64,000 nt of DNA from Mytilus galloprovincialis (Eukaryota > Mollusca > Bivalvia > Mytilida > Mytilidae): assembly GCF_965363235.1 (NCBI RefSeq), contig NC_134848.1, forward strand, positions 64,484,681 through 64,548,680, in the 5' to 3' direction. The notes under the pieces are model-generated. The model was not told the origin of the DNA. It made no database searches and saw nothing but the letters and a program-made list of their open reading frames with translations. Position 1 is the first letter of the stretch. Each line of letters begins with the position of its first letter. Both the position numbers and the translations under genes were made by a program. Of this stretch, positions 44,801 through 54,211 are shown piece after piece.

Positions 44801-46499
44801 TCAAATCTTTCTCCAATCAATGAATTTGGGAAAACCTGCACATTTCTTGAGTGGTGTGAGTAAACTATTTTTCACCACTAGTAAAATATCTGTTCTAAAT
44901 CAAAATTGATTATGACGTCATCATGTTTTGTTTTTTTCAGAATTTTCATATTGTGACGTGGGGGAAAAAAGGCGACCTTGCCTGATGACATTGCATATAT
45001 TAAAGGAACACAAGTTTCTAAAAATCTTTGAAAAAGAATGATACAAATCATTAAACAAACTAATTTCGACACTATAAGTTATAACTCGTGTATTACAATA
45101 TTTCTCCACTCTCGACAGTTAAATTTAATTATTTAAAAAGCTCGGCAAGCCTCGCTCTTTAAATAATAAAATTTAACTGTCTCGAGTGGAGAAATATTGT
45201 AATACACTTGTTGCAGTGTATGAATCAATATATACATTAATAACAAGTAAATGTACCTGTTTACAATATTTTATTACCTGTATTTAAAGCCATTTTCTTC
45301 ATGAATTTTCCTAATTTATTGATACCAATTCTTTGTGCCTTAAACCAAAGGGCTGACTTGTCAGGGTTGTTGTTCTCCTGAATGTAGAAGGGATCTTCAG
45401 GCTTACTATATTTTGTAGGTCTTTTTGACTTGTAAAGCTTGTATGCAGCTACAGGACATTTTGTTTGATCAGTTGTGGCCCAGGCCCTTTGAGGAATTTC
45501 TCTTGTGTTTTTCAGATTTGCTCCAGTTCTTGTTTTAGTATTTCTCTCGTTCATTTGCAAGTATTCCTGACTTTTAGAGTCTTTACATAGTTGGACATCC
45601 CCCCATGTCATCTGATAATGTTCAGTTACACCACGTAGGCCAAAATATATTGTGTTAAAAAACCAGAGAGTGTGCAATAGAGTTGTAGGATTGGACAAGC
45701 CCAGCTGCCCAGTTTTAAACATTGCTTCAATGTCATCATCAGTGAGTGTTTCAGCTCTTTTATCACCATTTCCTTTACCCATTTTTTTTAACGCTATCTG
45801 TTTTGCCGTAAGAACATCTCTGGTTTTAGCAAATTCTACACTTTTACTTAATTCATAGCCATAATCATTGCTCCTCAGTATTCTATCAAATGAACACATC
45901 ATTCCACGTAGTGAGGATGGCTCATACTCTTCTCCATCAGTTTTTCTCACAGAGAAAAAGTACTGACATAAAAGACTGTTTAATTCTTCAGGTGGAATTT
46001 TATAAATTTCTCTTTTTTCATTTTTCTGTTGTAGGAACTGTGTAAGTGTGCGCATATCACTTATATTTTTTCTGGCAGTGCCTTGATTTTCCTGATCTTT
46101 AACAAATTGTTCTACAGTTGATTCATCAACTGGAACAAACTGTCTTGGTTTTGATGCTTTTGAACTAGGCTTTTGTGTAGGTGCTTGAGGTGGTGCTGAC
46201 ACATTTACAGGAGCTTCATTTGGCGTTTTATCAACTTCATTCAACTCTGGCTCAAACAGATACAGGAGTTCATCAGGAACATGTGGTGGGGAGTCATGTT
46301 CTAATGGGTGTGTGACTGTTCTGTCAGGCTCAGAAATAATGTCAAACCTGTATCTGGCCTCAGTTACAAGTTTACCACCTTCTAGCTGAATTTCCCACAA
46401 CGGAAACCCAAAGTTGTCTGTTTTACCTTTTATAACTCCCATTTGCCCCCCTACAAGTCTGACTTTTTGTCCCCTTGTCAAGTTTTCGTTGATCGACAT
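41423..46499 (-). CDS. Tyrosine recombinase (Crypton/DUF3504-like), 605 residues, intact
   Basis: Exons on the minus strand are 46499-45278, 43055-42913 and 41875-41423. Their sum of 1818 nt is an open frame with matching phases and GT-AG junctions. Residues 8-58 (RGQKVRLVGGQMGVIKG) look like a KOW/SH3-type barrel, and residues 85-120 are a Pro/Ser-rich linker. Residues 125-240 form an alpha-helical core-binding-like domain. The catalytic domain carries Arg289 (FGLRGVTEH), Lys322, His433 and Arg436 (LTNHSARRF), His459 (ISGHKNIQS) and nucleophile Tyr468 (ITTYSKLN), the complete active set of tyrosine recombinases. The tail has a duplicated segment and a basic QPPQKKRRF signal. Animal relatives are Crypton-derived (KCTD1, ZMYM, QRICH1) and mostly lack catalysis. 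It could be a live element or a domesticated gene. Confidence 0.9.
41630..41800 (-). repeat. In-frame tandem duplication in the recombinase tail
   Basis: An 81-bp unit (41630-41710) is followed by a 90-bp unit. Both begin on the plus strand with GACGTCCCATCGTAACCGTC and end TAAGATGCATT. They differ by a few bases and a 9-bp insertion, and the reading frame is preserved. Confidence 0.85.
42137..42268. repeat. Long palindrome in recombinase intron 2
   Basis: CTAGTCCAAATAATTATGAC is inverted at the right end. The arms are about 60 bp and include TAGGCTATTTTTTTAT and GGACGC, around a TGTACATTGATGTAC centre. Flanking direct repeats read GTGTCCCCCCTAG (left) and GTGTCCCCCTAG (right). Confidence 0.88.
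42654..42764. repeat. Foldback element in recombinase intron 2
   Basis: The left arm TTCCACTTTCAACAGTTAAA and right arm TTAACTGTCTCGAGTGGAG are inverted with some decay. The asymmetric centre is AGCTCAGCAAGCCTTG. Same family as 40929, 44124 and 45088. Confidence 0.75.
42913..43055 (-). CDS. Recombinase exon 2 (HxxR motif)
   Basis: Acceptor ACTTGTAG, donor CAAACAG|GTTATT. The 143 nt encode IIKEHTQNDENQPLDD and then the catalytic HSAR within LTNHSARRFMLQKL. The exon ends on a codon boundary. Confidence 0.88.
43395..43600 (+). repeat. R4 repeat in recombinase intron 1
   Basis: AGTAGTTGTTGTTTGTTTAT, GGTTTTCCCGTTTGAATG, GGCTACATGTTGAAGG and GGTTTACTTTTATAAATTG, colinear with 61930-62150. Confidence 0.75.
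43588..43965 (+). repeat. Direct duplication of a 180-bp unit
   Basis: Two adjacent copies (43588-43769, 43770-43965) each hold GAGAGTTGTTTCTCTAGTT, TCTCGACCGGTGTGA, TCTCTAGAGAGAAATTTG and CTATTGTGAC. Related single copies lie at 42412-42510, 44830-44960 and, inverted, 46660-46705. Confidence 0.8.
44124..44239. repeat. Foldback element in recombinase intron 1
   Basis: Arms CGTGTATTATATTTCTCC and its inverse GGAGAAATATAACACG, then GACAGTTAAATTT and AAATTTAACTGTC. The centre is TCTTGGCACGCCTTGC. A solitary right arm of the same family is at 43969-44016. Confidence 0.85.
44489..44562 (+). pseudogene. tRNA-like sequence (tRNA pseudogene or SINE head)
   Basis: TCCTTGTTAGTACAATGGTC, an anticodon-arm-like CTCATCTACAGATGAG, then a perfect B box GGTTCGATTCC and a closing GGACTTGGAG. 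The layout resembles an Asp/Glu-type tRNA, but the acceptor stem has two mismatches and the anticodon loop is one base short. It is probably a decayed tRNA copy. Confidence 0.4.
45088..45206. repeat. Foldback element in recombinase intron 1, near exon 1
   Basis: Arms GTGTATTACAATATTTCTCC / GGAGAAATATTGTAATACAC are perfectly inverted, continuing with CTCGACAGTTAAATTT. The asymmetric centre is AGCTCGGCAAGCCTCG. It is the best-preserved member of the family. Confidence 0.9.
45278..46499 (-). CDS. Recombinase exon 1 (N-terminal barrel, linker, core-binding domain, Arg I)
   Basis: Start ATG at 46499-46497 in AAGAAATG context. The donor ATACAG|GTAATA ends the exon with one base of Gly408. It encodes Arg289 and the beta-sheet Lys region. 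Confidence 0.88.
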
Positions 46500-46742
46500 T
46501 TCTTTCTTATAATGAAAATTGCAGACGACGAGTTCTCGATAGTTTGTTTACACGTTACTAAGATGTTTATCGAAGAAGGCCGAGAATTCTTGTTAACCTT
46601 GAAAAAGTAGTTCCGACAGGTCACGAACTTTGATTATCCAATCAATTGCTGAGAACAAATTTCTCTCACCGGTTGAGAAGTGTGAAAATAGCTCGAAAAT
46701 TAGAGAAAACAAAATACACATGCATGGTAAATAATAGTCTCT
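46500..46742 (-). other. 5' flank of the recombinase gene
   Basis: Presumed promoter and 5' UTR region. At 46660-46705 it carries the inverted CTCTCACCGGTTGAGAAG motif shared with the intronic duplication. No TATA box is convincing. Confidence 0.4.
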
Positions 46743-47195
46743 TTTTACAATATGAATAAAGGCAACAGTAGTATACCGCTGTTAAAAACTCATAAATCCA
46801 TGGACTAAAAAACAAAATCGGGGTAACAAACTAAAACCGAGGGAAACGCATTAAATATAAGAGAACAACGACACAACACTGAAATGTAACACATACAGAA
46901 ACGGACCAAGCATCAGACAAAATCCCACGAGAATAACAAATATAACATCAAAACCAAATACATGAATTTGAGATAGACAAGTACCGTGCCACGTCTTATC
47001 GCAATGTCAATTTACACTAAAAAATAAGAGAAAACAAACGACGCAACGTTAAAATGTAACACACACAGAAACGAACAATAATCTAACAATGGCCATCTTC
47101 CTGACTTGGTACAGGACATTAAAAATGGTGGGTTGAACCTGGTTTTGTGGCATGCCAAACCTCGCACTTTCATGGCAAAGTTAAATATAATGTTA
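46743..47195 (-). repeat. R1 repeat, reverse orientation
   Basis: Starts GGCAACAGTAGTATACCGC and proceeds through AAACCGAGGGAAACGC and GACAAGTACCGTGCCACG to TTGGTACAGGACATT and GGTTGAACCTGGTTTTG. Full inverse of 48410-48795. Confidence 0.85.
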
Positions 47196-47459
47196 GTTTG
47201 CTGCGCTCACTCGCTAAAAAAAAAACAATTAAAAAACTTACAGCTGATATTTTATAGCAATTTGTAGAAAACCTGACAAATTATACATGCAACTTGATAA
47301 TCCGAAGAAATTAAGTCGGGTAAGCATAATAAATGTATTGATAAAACTTCAATTTCAGTAGATTTGAACACAGTATTTAAATTTGATAGTTTTTATATTT
47401 TATTTTAAATTGAAATATACAATGAAGTGAAATCTAATGTTTTGAATGATTAGGGTTTT

Positions 47460-49500
47460 AGTTATCACTATCACTCTCTATATCGTCTGTTCACTTTGTC
47501 CAAAATGGTATAAGAAGGTGGCTGATCAGATGTTCCATTGTTGAAGGTTAAGATAAAAATTTCCACCATTGAAGGTTGCATTTTTAAAATGACCATACAT
47601 TGCTGGATACAAGTTCGGTTGGAAGATAAAATTAAAATTACACGTCAGTTTATTTTCGATTTATGATTTTGACTGTCCCTCTAGTATCTTTCGTCTCTCT
47701 TTTTTAATAATGATTGTAGAATGAGATAAGTGACTGTGACTGTTCACCTCTTCTTGTCCTGTCCTTTAAACGGTTGCTGTGTCTTGTCCTCGCACTGTGA
47801 CCTGTGGGTCTCTCATAGTTATTTACAGTGCTTCAAATGTCATACTTTTTATGATTCTAGATTTTGATTTTGTCCCAAGTCTTTGAACCTTGTACCATAG
47901 TAACTTTGATCAATACCATCTTGAAATCTTGTTCCTTGAATATAGAAAAAGAAAATCAGTTCATTTTTTCGAATTCACCGATGTAATTTTGTCTACATTA
48001 AATCATCTACTACATTGAACTATTTTAATTATTTACAACAATAAGCATAACACAGATATAAGATAGATCTGGTGTCTTTCTAAGCACTCCTCTGGTATGT
48101 CTGGGCATGTTTCAAAAATGTAAAAACAATGCCGTATTTGGCGAAACCTTTTCAACTTTTGATCTTCAGTGCTGTACAACTTTGTACTTTTTTCACTTTC
48201 GATCTTTTATATCTCGGCGTCACTGTTGACTTTTGTGTGGACAAGGCGCGTTTTTTTTGGCGTATTGAATTTTAAACCTGATGCTTTTTGTTATCTATTA
48301 ATCATGTTTTTCTTTGTCTAATATGTTCTATTTATTTGTATTGTAGTCCTGTAATATTATGTTGTCATCTCAATGTTATATTTAACTTTGCCATTAAAGT
48401 GCGAGGTTTGGCATGCCTCAAAACCAGGTTCAACCCACCACTGTTATTCCCCTTTAAAAGTGTCCTGTACCAAGTCAGGAAGATGGCCATTGTTATATTA
48501 TTGTTCGTTTATGTGTGTGTTGCATTTTAACGTTGAGTCGTTTGTGTTTTCTCTTAATTTTGAGATATTGCGATAAGACGTGGCACGGTACTTGTCTATC
48601 CCAAATTCATGTATTTGGTTTTCATGTTATATTCGTTATTCTCGTGGTGTTTAGTCTGATGCTTGGTCCGTTTCTGTGTGTGTTACGTTTCGGTGTTATG
48701 TCGTTGTTCTCCTCTCATATTTAATGTGTTTCCCTCGGTTTTTTGTCCATGGATTTATGAGTTTTGAACAGCGGTATACTACTGTTGCCTTTATTTATAT
48801 ATGATGAAAATCAAGATAAGTGATTCCAAGTTTTTAAAGTACATTAAAAAGAACCTCTACCTAGAACATGCTGATTATAGAACTATAATAAAAATATATT
48901 TGTAAAAATTTAGTCACCCAAACTACCATAAATTCCTATAAAAAAATATTGTTTAAAATTTCATGCTTCACATAACTCCTCTGTAGGATGTTCTCCCATC
49001 ATACAGATTTTAGTAGTTAAAACGGTAATATTTCTTGTTTCTTCTGATTTTCATGTTTAACATTGTTGTGTCCAATCTGATGTTTGAACACACTCCCCCC
49101 TTTTATATCTGTAATTATATCCATGATTTCCTGTTTGATGTAATTAATGTCCAATTCCAGCTCTGTTTGCATTTGATCAATTTCAACATCTGAAAATATG
49201 ATGTGCCTTAGCCAATACTGTTTTTTAATGGATATCTGTTTAGGTTTGAATCCTTGTATTTGTTAAGCAGGCTTGGACAATTGGCACGAATTAAACAGGT
49301 ATATTATTTGCTGTTAAAACTAATTGAATAGTTTTCAACTCAGAGACAATATCAATAACATTGCTGTTGCCTCTTAAAAACCTCAACTCTGTACCATTTT
49401 CATGGCTAACCTTTTCTGTAAGGTTGAACAGTCCTGCTGCTGATATAACCATAATATTATTATACTCAATGGATACAATTTCATCTTTGATATCTTTTTA
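47460..49500 (-). pseudogene. Tandem duplicate 1 of an unrecognised gene, with R1 insertion
   Basis: 47460-48117 and 48800-49500 match 50185-50800 and 50835-51600 in order. On the minus strand 49190-49110 encodes SDVEIDQMQTELELDINY and a further helical stretch IKQEIMDIITDIKGG. Upstream on that strand, 49495-49330 encodes VISAAGLFNLTEKVSHENG and NSNVIDIVSEL. Heptad-like spacing suggests a coiled coil. Stops and shifts interrupt the frame. I do not recognise the family. Confidence 0.45.
48118..48800 (+). mobile_element. R1 repeat inserted in tandem duplicate 1
   Basis: Duplicate 2 lacks this segment: CATGTTTCAAATATG runs straight into TTTAACGAAAAATAAGATG (50789-50840). The insertion therefore gives the true extent of an R1 element, about 680 bp, from AAACAATGCCGTATTTGG to CTACTGTTGCCTTTATTT. 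It has no coding capacity. Confidence 0.75.
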
Positions 49501-49559
49501 ATTAATTGTATAATTTCTTTTTTTGAAACCTTAGAATTGTTACAAATGTTTTCTTTCTT

Positions 49560-50080
49560 CAATTTTATTTTAAAAGTTTGAACATTTTTTACAGACAGAT
49601 GACCTCAGCGACAGGAAGCGGGTACAACTAATACTTCGGATTACATTCAGTGACTGTATGCCAACCTTGCAGACTTCTTTTGTGCAACTAAAGCTGATGG
49701 AAAATTTTAAATCATCATTAATCTTTATTTCGTATCCATGACAATGTTTTGCTAATTTAGTGCATCTAAAATGGCAGGCAGAGATCTTGCAGTATATTGA
49801 ATTGTGTTTGGTATGAAATATTCAGACACGTTAATATGATCATCAGCAATTGCGATAGAAATCTGGCCTGCTTTTGACAACGGTAATTCCATTACAGTTG
49901 TATTTTCATTTTCAAATATTGCCTATGAAGTAAATCTGATCTTTTTTCATCAGATGAATAAAAAAAAGTACGTCTTTTATTACAATTTCTAGCTGCATCT
50001 CCTTCCTTTGACCTTTCATTGTAGAGTTAAGTTTTCATCTGTTTTCACCAACTCTATTAAAAGAACAAAAGGGTAATCTG
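49560..50080 (-). pseudogene. Cys/His-rich coding remnant, unrecognised
   Basis: On the minus strand 49922-49770 is open and encodes FENENTTVMELPLSKAG and ISIAIADDHINVSEYF. A one-base shift continues into a second open stretch to about 49600 with SACHFRCTKLAKHCHG and SFSCTKEVCKVG. The Cys/His spacing hints at a zinc-binding or disulfide-rich domain. It may belong to the same gene as the flanking duplicates. Confidence 0.4.
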
Positions 50081-50184
50081 GCAAGTACTGTTTAAGTAAG
50101 TACACTGCGTGAGTTAAACATTTTGAAACGACTTCTCAAAGGGCCCCTATACACGAAGCTTTAGTATAGTTACCACCTCCATGA

Positions 50185-51741
50185 CCACTATCACTCTCAA
50201 TATCGTCTGTTCGCTTTGTTCAAGTTGGTATAAGAAGGTGGCTGATCAGATGTTCCATTATTGAAGGTTAAGTTAAAAATTTCCACCATTGATGGTTGCA
50301 TTTTTAAAATTACCATTCATTGCAGGATGCAAGTTCGGAAGATAAAAATAAAAGTACACGTTGTCAGTTTATTTTCGATTAATGATTTTGACTGTCCCTC
50401 TGGTATCTTTCGTCCTTCTTTTTTAATAATGATTTTACCTTTTGATAATTTGTTTTGTTTACTTGTTGATAGTATTAATGATGTCTATTTCTGCTGCTCT
50501 AGGCAAGTTGTAGAATCAGATAAGTGACTGTTCACCTCTTCTTGTTCTGTCCTTTAATCGGTTGCAGTGTCTTGTCCTCGCACTGCGACCTGTGAGTCTC
50601 TCATAATTATTTACAGTGCTTCAGTTGTAATACTTTTTATTATGCTAAATTTTGATTTTGTCCATAGTCTTTGAACTTTGTACCATAGTAACCATCTTGA
50701 AATCTCGTTACTTGAATATAGAAAAAGGAAATCAGTTCAATTTTCGTATTCTGGTGTCTCTCTAAGCACTCCTCTTGCATGTCTGGACATGTTTCAAATA
50801 TGTTTTTTTATATATGTATTTTTAACGAAAAATAAGATGAGCGATTTCAAGTTTTTATAGTAGATTAAAAAGAACATCTACCTTGAACATGCTGATTATA
50901 GACCTCTTTGACACATTCCCCATTTCCATTCTCAATTTCATCTATATTAAAAATATATTTGTTAAAATTTAGACACCTATAGAACCATAAATTCCTATAA
51001 AAAATATTGTTTTGAAATTTCATGCTGTATAGAGGCACACATTTTTTGTGTTCCACTCTACATAACTCCTCTGTAGAATGTACTTCCATCATACAGATTT
51101 TGGTAGTTAAACCGGTAATATTTCTTGTTTCTTCTGATCTTCATGTTTAACATTGTTTTGTCCCATCTGATGTTTGAACACCCCCCCCCCCCCCCCCTTG
51201 TTATATCTGTAATTATATCAATGATTTCCTGGTTGATGTAATTAATGTCCAATTCCAGCTCTGTTTGCATTTGGTAAATTTCAGCATCTGAAAATATGAT
51301 GTGCCTTAGCCAATACTGTATTTTTTAATGGATATCTGTTTAGGTTTAAATCCCTGTATTTGTGTATGCAGGCTGGGACAATTGGATCGAACTAAACAGG
51401 TATATTATTTGCTGTTAAATCTTATTGAATATTGTTCAACTCAGAGACAATATCAATGACATTGCTGTTGTCCCTTAAATACCTCATCTCTGTACCATTT
51501 TCATGGCTAAACTTTTCTGTAAGGTTGCAAAGATCTGCTGCTGTTATAACCCTACTATTATTATGCTCAATGGATACAATTTCATCTTTGAATTATCTTC
51601 ATAAATTTGTGCTATTTCCCCCCCTGGTCTCACAAGTACATGGGTATTAAAATGTGTCCCAAAGCACATGTTGAGTTCTATATCATCGTATAAACGGGAC
51701 CCCCTAGAAGTACAACCAAAAACTATATGTTTAAGTGCCAT
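50185..51741 (-). pseudogene. Tandem duplicate 2 of the unrecognised gene
   Basis: An ATG at 51741 opens MALKHIVFGCTSRGSR, NMCFGTHFNTHVLVRPGG and EIAQIYEDN. After a one-base shift near 51598 it continues DEIVSIEHNNSRVITAA and LCNLTEKFSHENGTEMR. At 51270-51130 the QTELELDINYINQEIID helix recurs. Its downstream 0.6 kb matches duplicate 1. A run of 18-19 C at 51180-51198 replaces shorter sequence in duplicate 1. No known domain is identified. Confidence 0.45.
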
Positions 51742-51745
51742 ATTA

Positions 51746-52124
51746 TAAAACTTGTAACAAATTATAACTAATATTATAATATTAAACTAATAGTACTGAA
51801 ATTGAATAATAGTTACAAAAGACATGTTTACTTAAGCATTATTTTACTGTGTAATCATTAGCCATCTCAAGCTACTAAGCTGAGGTGATGTTTCTTAGTT
51901 GAGAGATTCAGAACATTGGTCCTTTTTGTGTAAAAAGTGTGTATGCAAATACTGGACATCGTGTTTGGTCATTCTTTATCTCCAATGCAATTGGCCCTGC
52001 TCACCGTAAATTGGGAGAAATTTTCACTCTGTCTTGATTTGGTTGTCTTTCACAGCAATTCTCGAGTTATTTATCTCCATTTGTGTTCAGTTTCAATGTT
52101 ATATACGTCCAAAATAAACTGTTA
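51746..52124. other. Spacer before Helitron 2
   Basis: No gene or repeat identified. The right edge GTTA is the A side of the Helitron insertion site. Confidence 0.5.
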
Positions 52125-53283
52125 CTAGAACACACCCGCGAAATCGCGGGCATTCAGAGCGTAGTTGAAAGTATGTAATTAAGTGTTGTTGGAAGAATTG
52201 TAAATATTGAATAACTGGAGAATTTCAGCAAAAATATCAAATTAAGTCATGGGTTATTGGGGACAGGAAAATGTTTTTTTTTTATATCCCTCCTTTATTT
52301 CCAAAATTCCCAATTTTTGGTTTTCTATCAATTTCAATATGAACATAATACATTGAGTATGTCAGGAACATTTAAGTAAGGAGCCTGTAATTCAGTGGTT
52401 GTCGTTTGTTTATGTGTTGCATATTTGTTTTACGTTCATTTTTTGTACATGAATAAGGCCGCTAGTTTTCTGGTTTGGATTGTGTTACCTTGTCAGTTCG
52501 GGGCCTTTTAAAGCTGAGTATGCGGTATCGGGGCTTTGCTTGTTGTTGAAGGTCGTACGATGACCTATAATTGTTAATTTCTGTGTCATTTTGGTCTCTT
52601 GTGGAGAGTTGTCTCAACATGACTATCATACCACATCTTCTTTTTTTGTAATCAATGAATTTTGTAAAAGATTTAATAATTGGAGAATTTCAGAAAAGGT
52701 ATCAAAAGTTCACTTGAATAATTTTAGCGCTTATCAGTATATTATGAACATTCATTACTATATAATAAAAAATAGTGTATTTACTTTCAATTTTAAGTAA
52801 AGTATCAAAGTTCACTTGAATAATTAAGTATCAAAAGTTCACTTGAATAATTTTAGCGCTTATCTGAACATTCATTACTATATAATTAAATATAGTGTTT
52901 TTACTTTCAATTTTAAGTTTACTAATCGATCCATGGTGGTCATTGATATAATATACAGATCAGCTCTATTTAATCAACAATGTGACCGCCGTGGATAGTA
53001 AACTTGAAAATGATAGCAGATAGAATTCTTAAAATACAGTATACAGAAAAACGCAAGCCGGAAGTCTAATTAGACTTAAAATTTCGTCCAATGACGGGTC
53101 AATATCCGGATGCCTTTTTTTTTCGTTTTTCTCTCAAAATAACTCAATCTGAATAATCTTGTGAATGGATGACAAATGCGACTATGCACTGTACATATAG
53201 GACACAAAGGCATGTTGAATAATCTATTGTGAAAAGAAGAGAAGCGACACCAACAATGAGGTCTTCTCGTTTAATAGTATAGA
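52125..53283 (-). mobile_element. Non-autonomous Helitron, 1159 bp
   Basis: On the minus strand it starts TCTATACTATTAAACGAG and ends with the perfect hairpin CCCGCGATTTCGCGGG then TGTGTTCTAG. The flanks are A (52124) and T (53284). Both ends match the 772-bp Helitron at 31155-31926, so they form one family. The interior contains an R4 repeat (52382-52645) and a 100-bp direct duplication with TTTAGCGCTTATC (52725 and 52853). No protein is encoded. Confidence 0.8.
52382..52645 (+). repeat. R4 repeat inside Helitron 2
   Basis: GTGGTTGTCGTTTGTTTATG, GCTAGTTTTCTGGTTTGG, CAGTTCGGGGCC, TTGAAGGTCGTACGATGAC and AGAGTTGTCTCAACATGAC, colinear with 61460-61690. Confidence 0.75.
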
Positions 53284-53329
53284 TATTCTGTAACTCCTCG
53301 AAGATCATAGTGGTTGTTATTTACATATA

Positions 53330-53660
53330 TTAGTTAAATTTCGTACAAGTGCCCACCAATCATGAGTGGGAAAAGCAAGGCATAAGAACAAACCTATAGA
53401 AAGGTCACAGAGGACTTGTAATGCCTGCTTTCATAATGATAACGAAGATGAGTTTCATTTTTTAATAAACTGTCCATTATATGATAAATGTCGGGAATTA
53501 TTGTTTGCACAACATATATATAGCTTAAATAGTTGAGTACATTTATTTACCTACATAGATAAGTTAAGTATTTTTCTTATTCAGAGTTTTGAATTGAGAT
53601 CCGCAAATTCTTTTAATGGCTAAATTTCCTTTAGTTTATCAAGTTATTTGTAATTTAAAT
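53330..53660 (+). pseudogene. LINE ORF2 C-terminal fragment
   Basis: The frame KFRTSAHQS is followed by KARHKNKPIERSQR, then TCNACFHNDNEDEFHFLI and NCPLYDKCRELLF. This is the C-x2-C ... H-x4-C knuckle near the end of non-LTR reverse transcriptases. In-frame stops (53366, 53533) show it is dead. It starts directly after Helitron 2. Confidence 0.7.
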
Positions 53661-54064
53661 AATTAAATTAAATACACAACTTGAACTATGTGTATTCTCA
53701 TTTCATCTTTTTATTATAAATGCTTGTATATGCATTAAGAAACCGCAGTCAGTCGGGTCACTAAGGTGCTTATCATATTCTTGTAATTCATAAAAAGATT
53801 ACTACATGTAGTATATACATACATATCTAGTAATTGGTTTTTGTATGTACATGGCAGATAATAAACTCATCATGGATACCAGGACTAAATTTAGTATATA
53901 CGACAGACGCGCGTTTCGTCTACAAAAGACTCATCAAACTACCGTTATAATCCTTACATAAATTGATTGTCTCCCATATTCTTTTCATCTTCATGTGTAT
54001 GCAATAACTGACCAGTGTTATGTATTTTGTTGTTATAACACAAATCATTGTAATCTTTGTATGA
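53661..54064. other. Spacer with R3 motif
   Basis: A reverse R3 unit lies at 53860-53937 (ATAAACTCATCATGGATACC, CGCGTTTCGTCTAC, GACTCATCA). Nothing else is called. Confidence 0.6.
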
Positions 54065-54211
54065 TATTTAAAACCCACACGGGTCCATAATTGGATTAAA
54101 TATATAAATAATGTGTGTGAGCTTAAGAAATACAACAAAATCGAGGCTCGCCAAGCTTTTTCTCTCGATCGTAGAGAGTACAAATACATTTTATATCTTC
54201 CGACTATGTAA
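54065..54211 (+). other. Open coding-like fragment, unrecognised
   Basis: A 48-codon open frame begins YLKPTRVHNWIKYINNVCEL and continues YNKIEARQAFSLDRREYK, ending at TAA 54209-54211. The composition looks protein-like. It includes AATCGAGGCTCGCCAAGC, the inverse of the foldback-family centre, which may be coincidence. Confidence 0.3.

Noticed and set aside
51180..51199. Poly-C tract as a functional G-quadruplex element
   Set aside because: A single homopolymer run in a duplicated pseudogene whose sister copy has a much shorter run. Slippage or assembly error is simpler.
54065..54211. Exon of a host gene
   Set aside because: Open and protein-like but without splice support, a start codon or any recognised family. 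Listed only as an unexplained open fragment.
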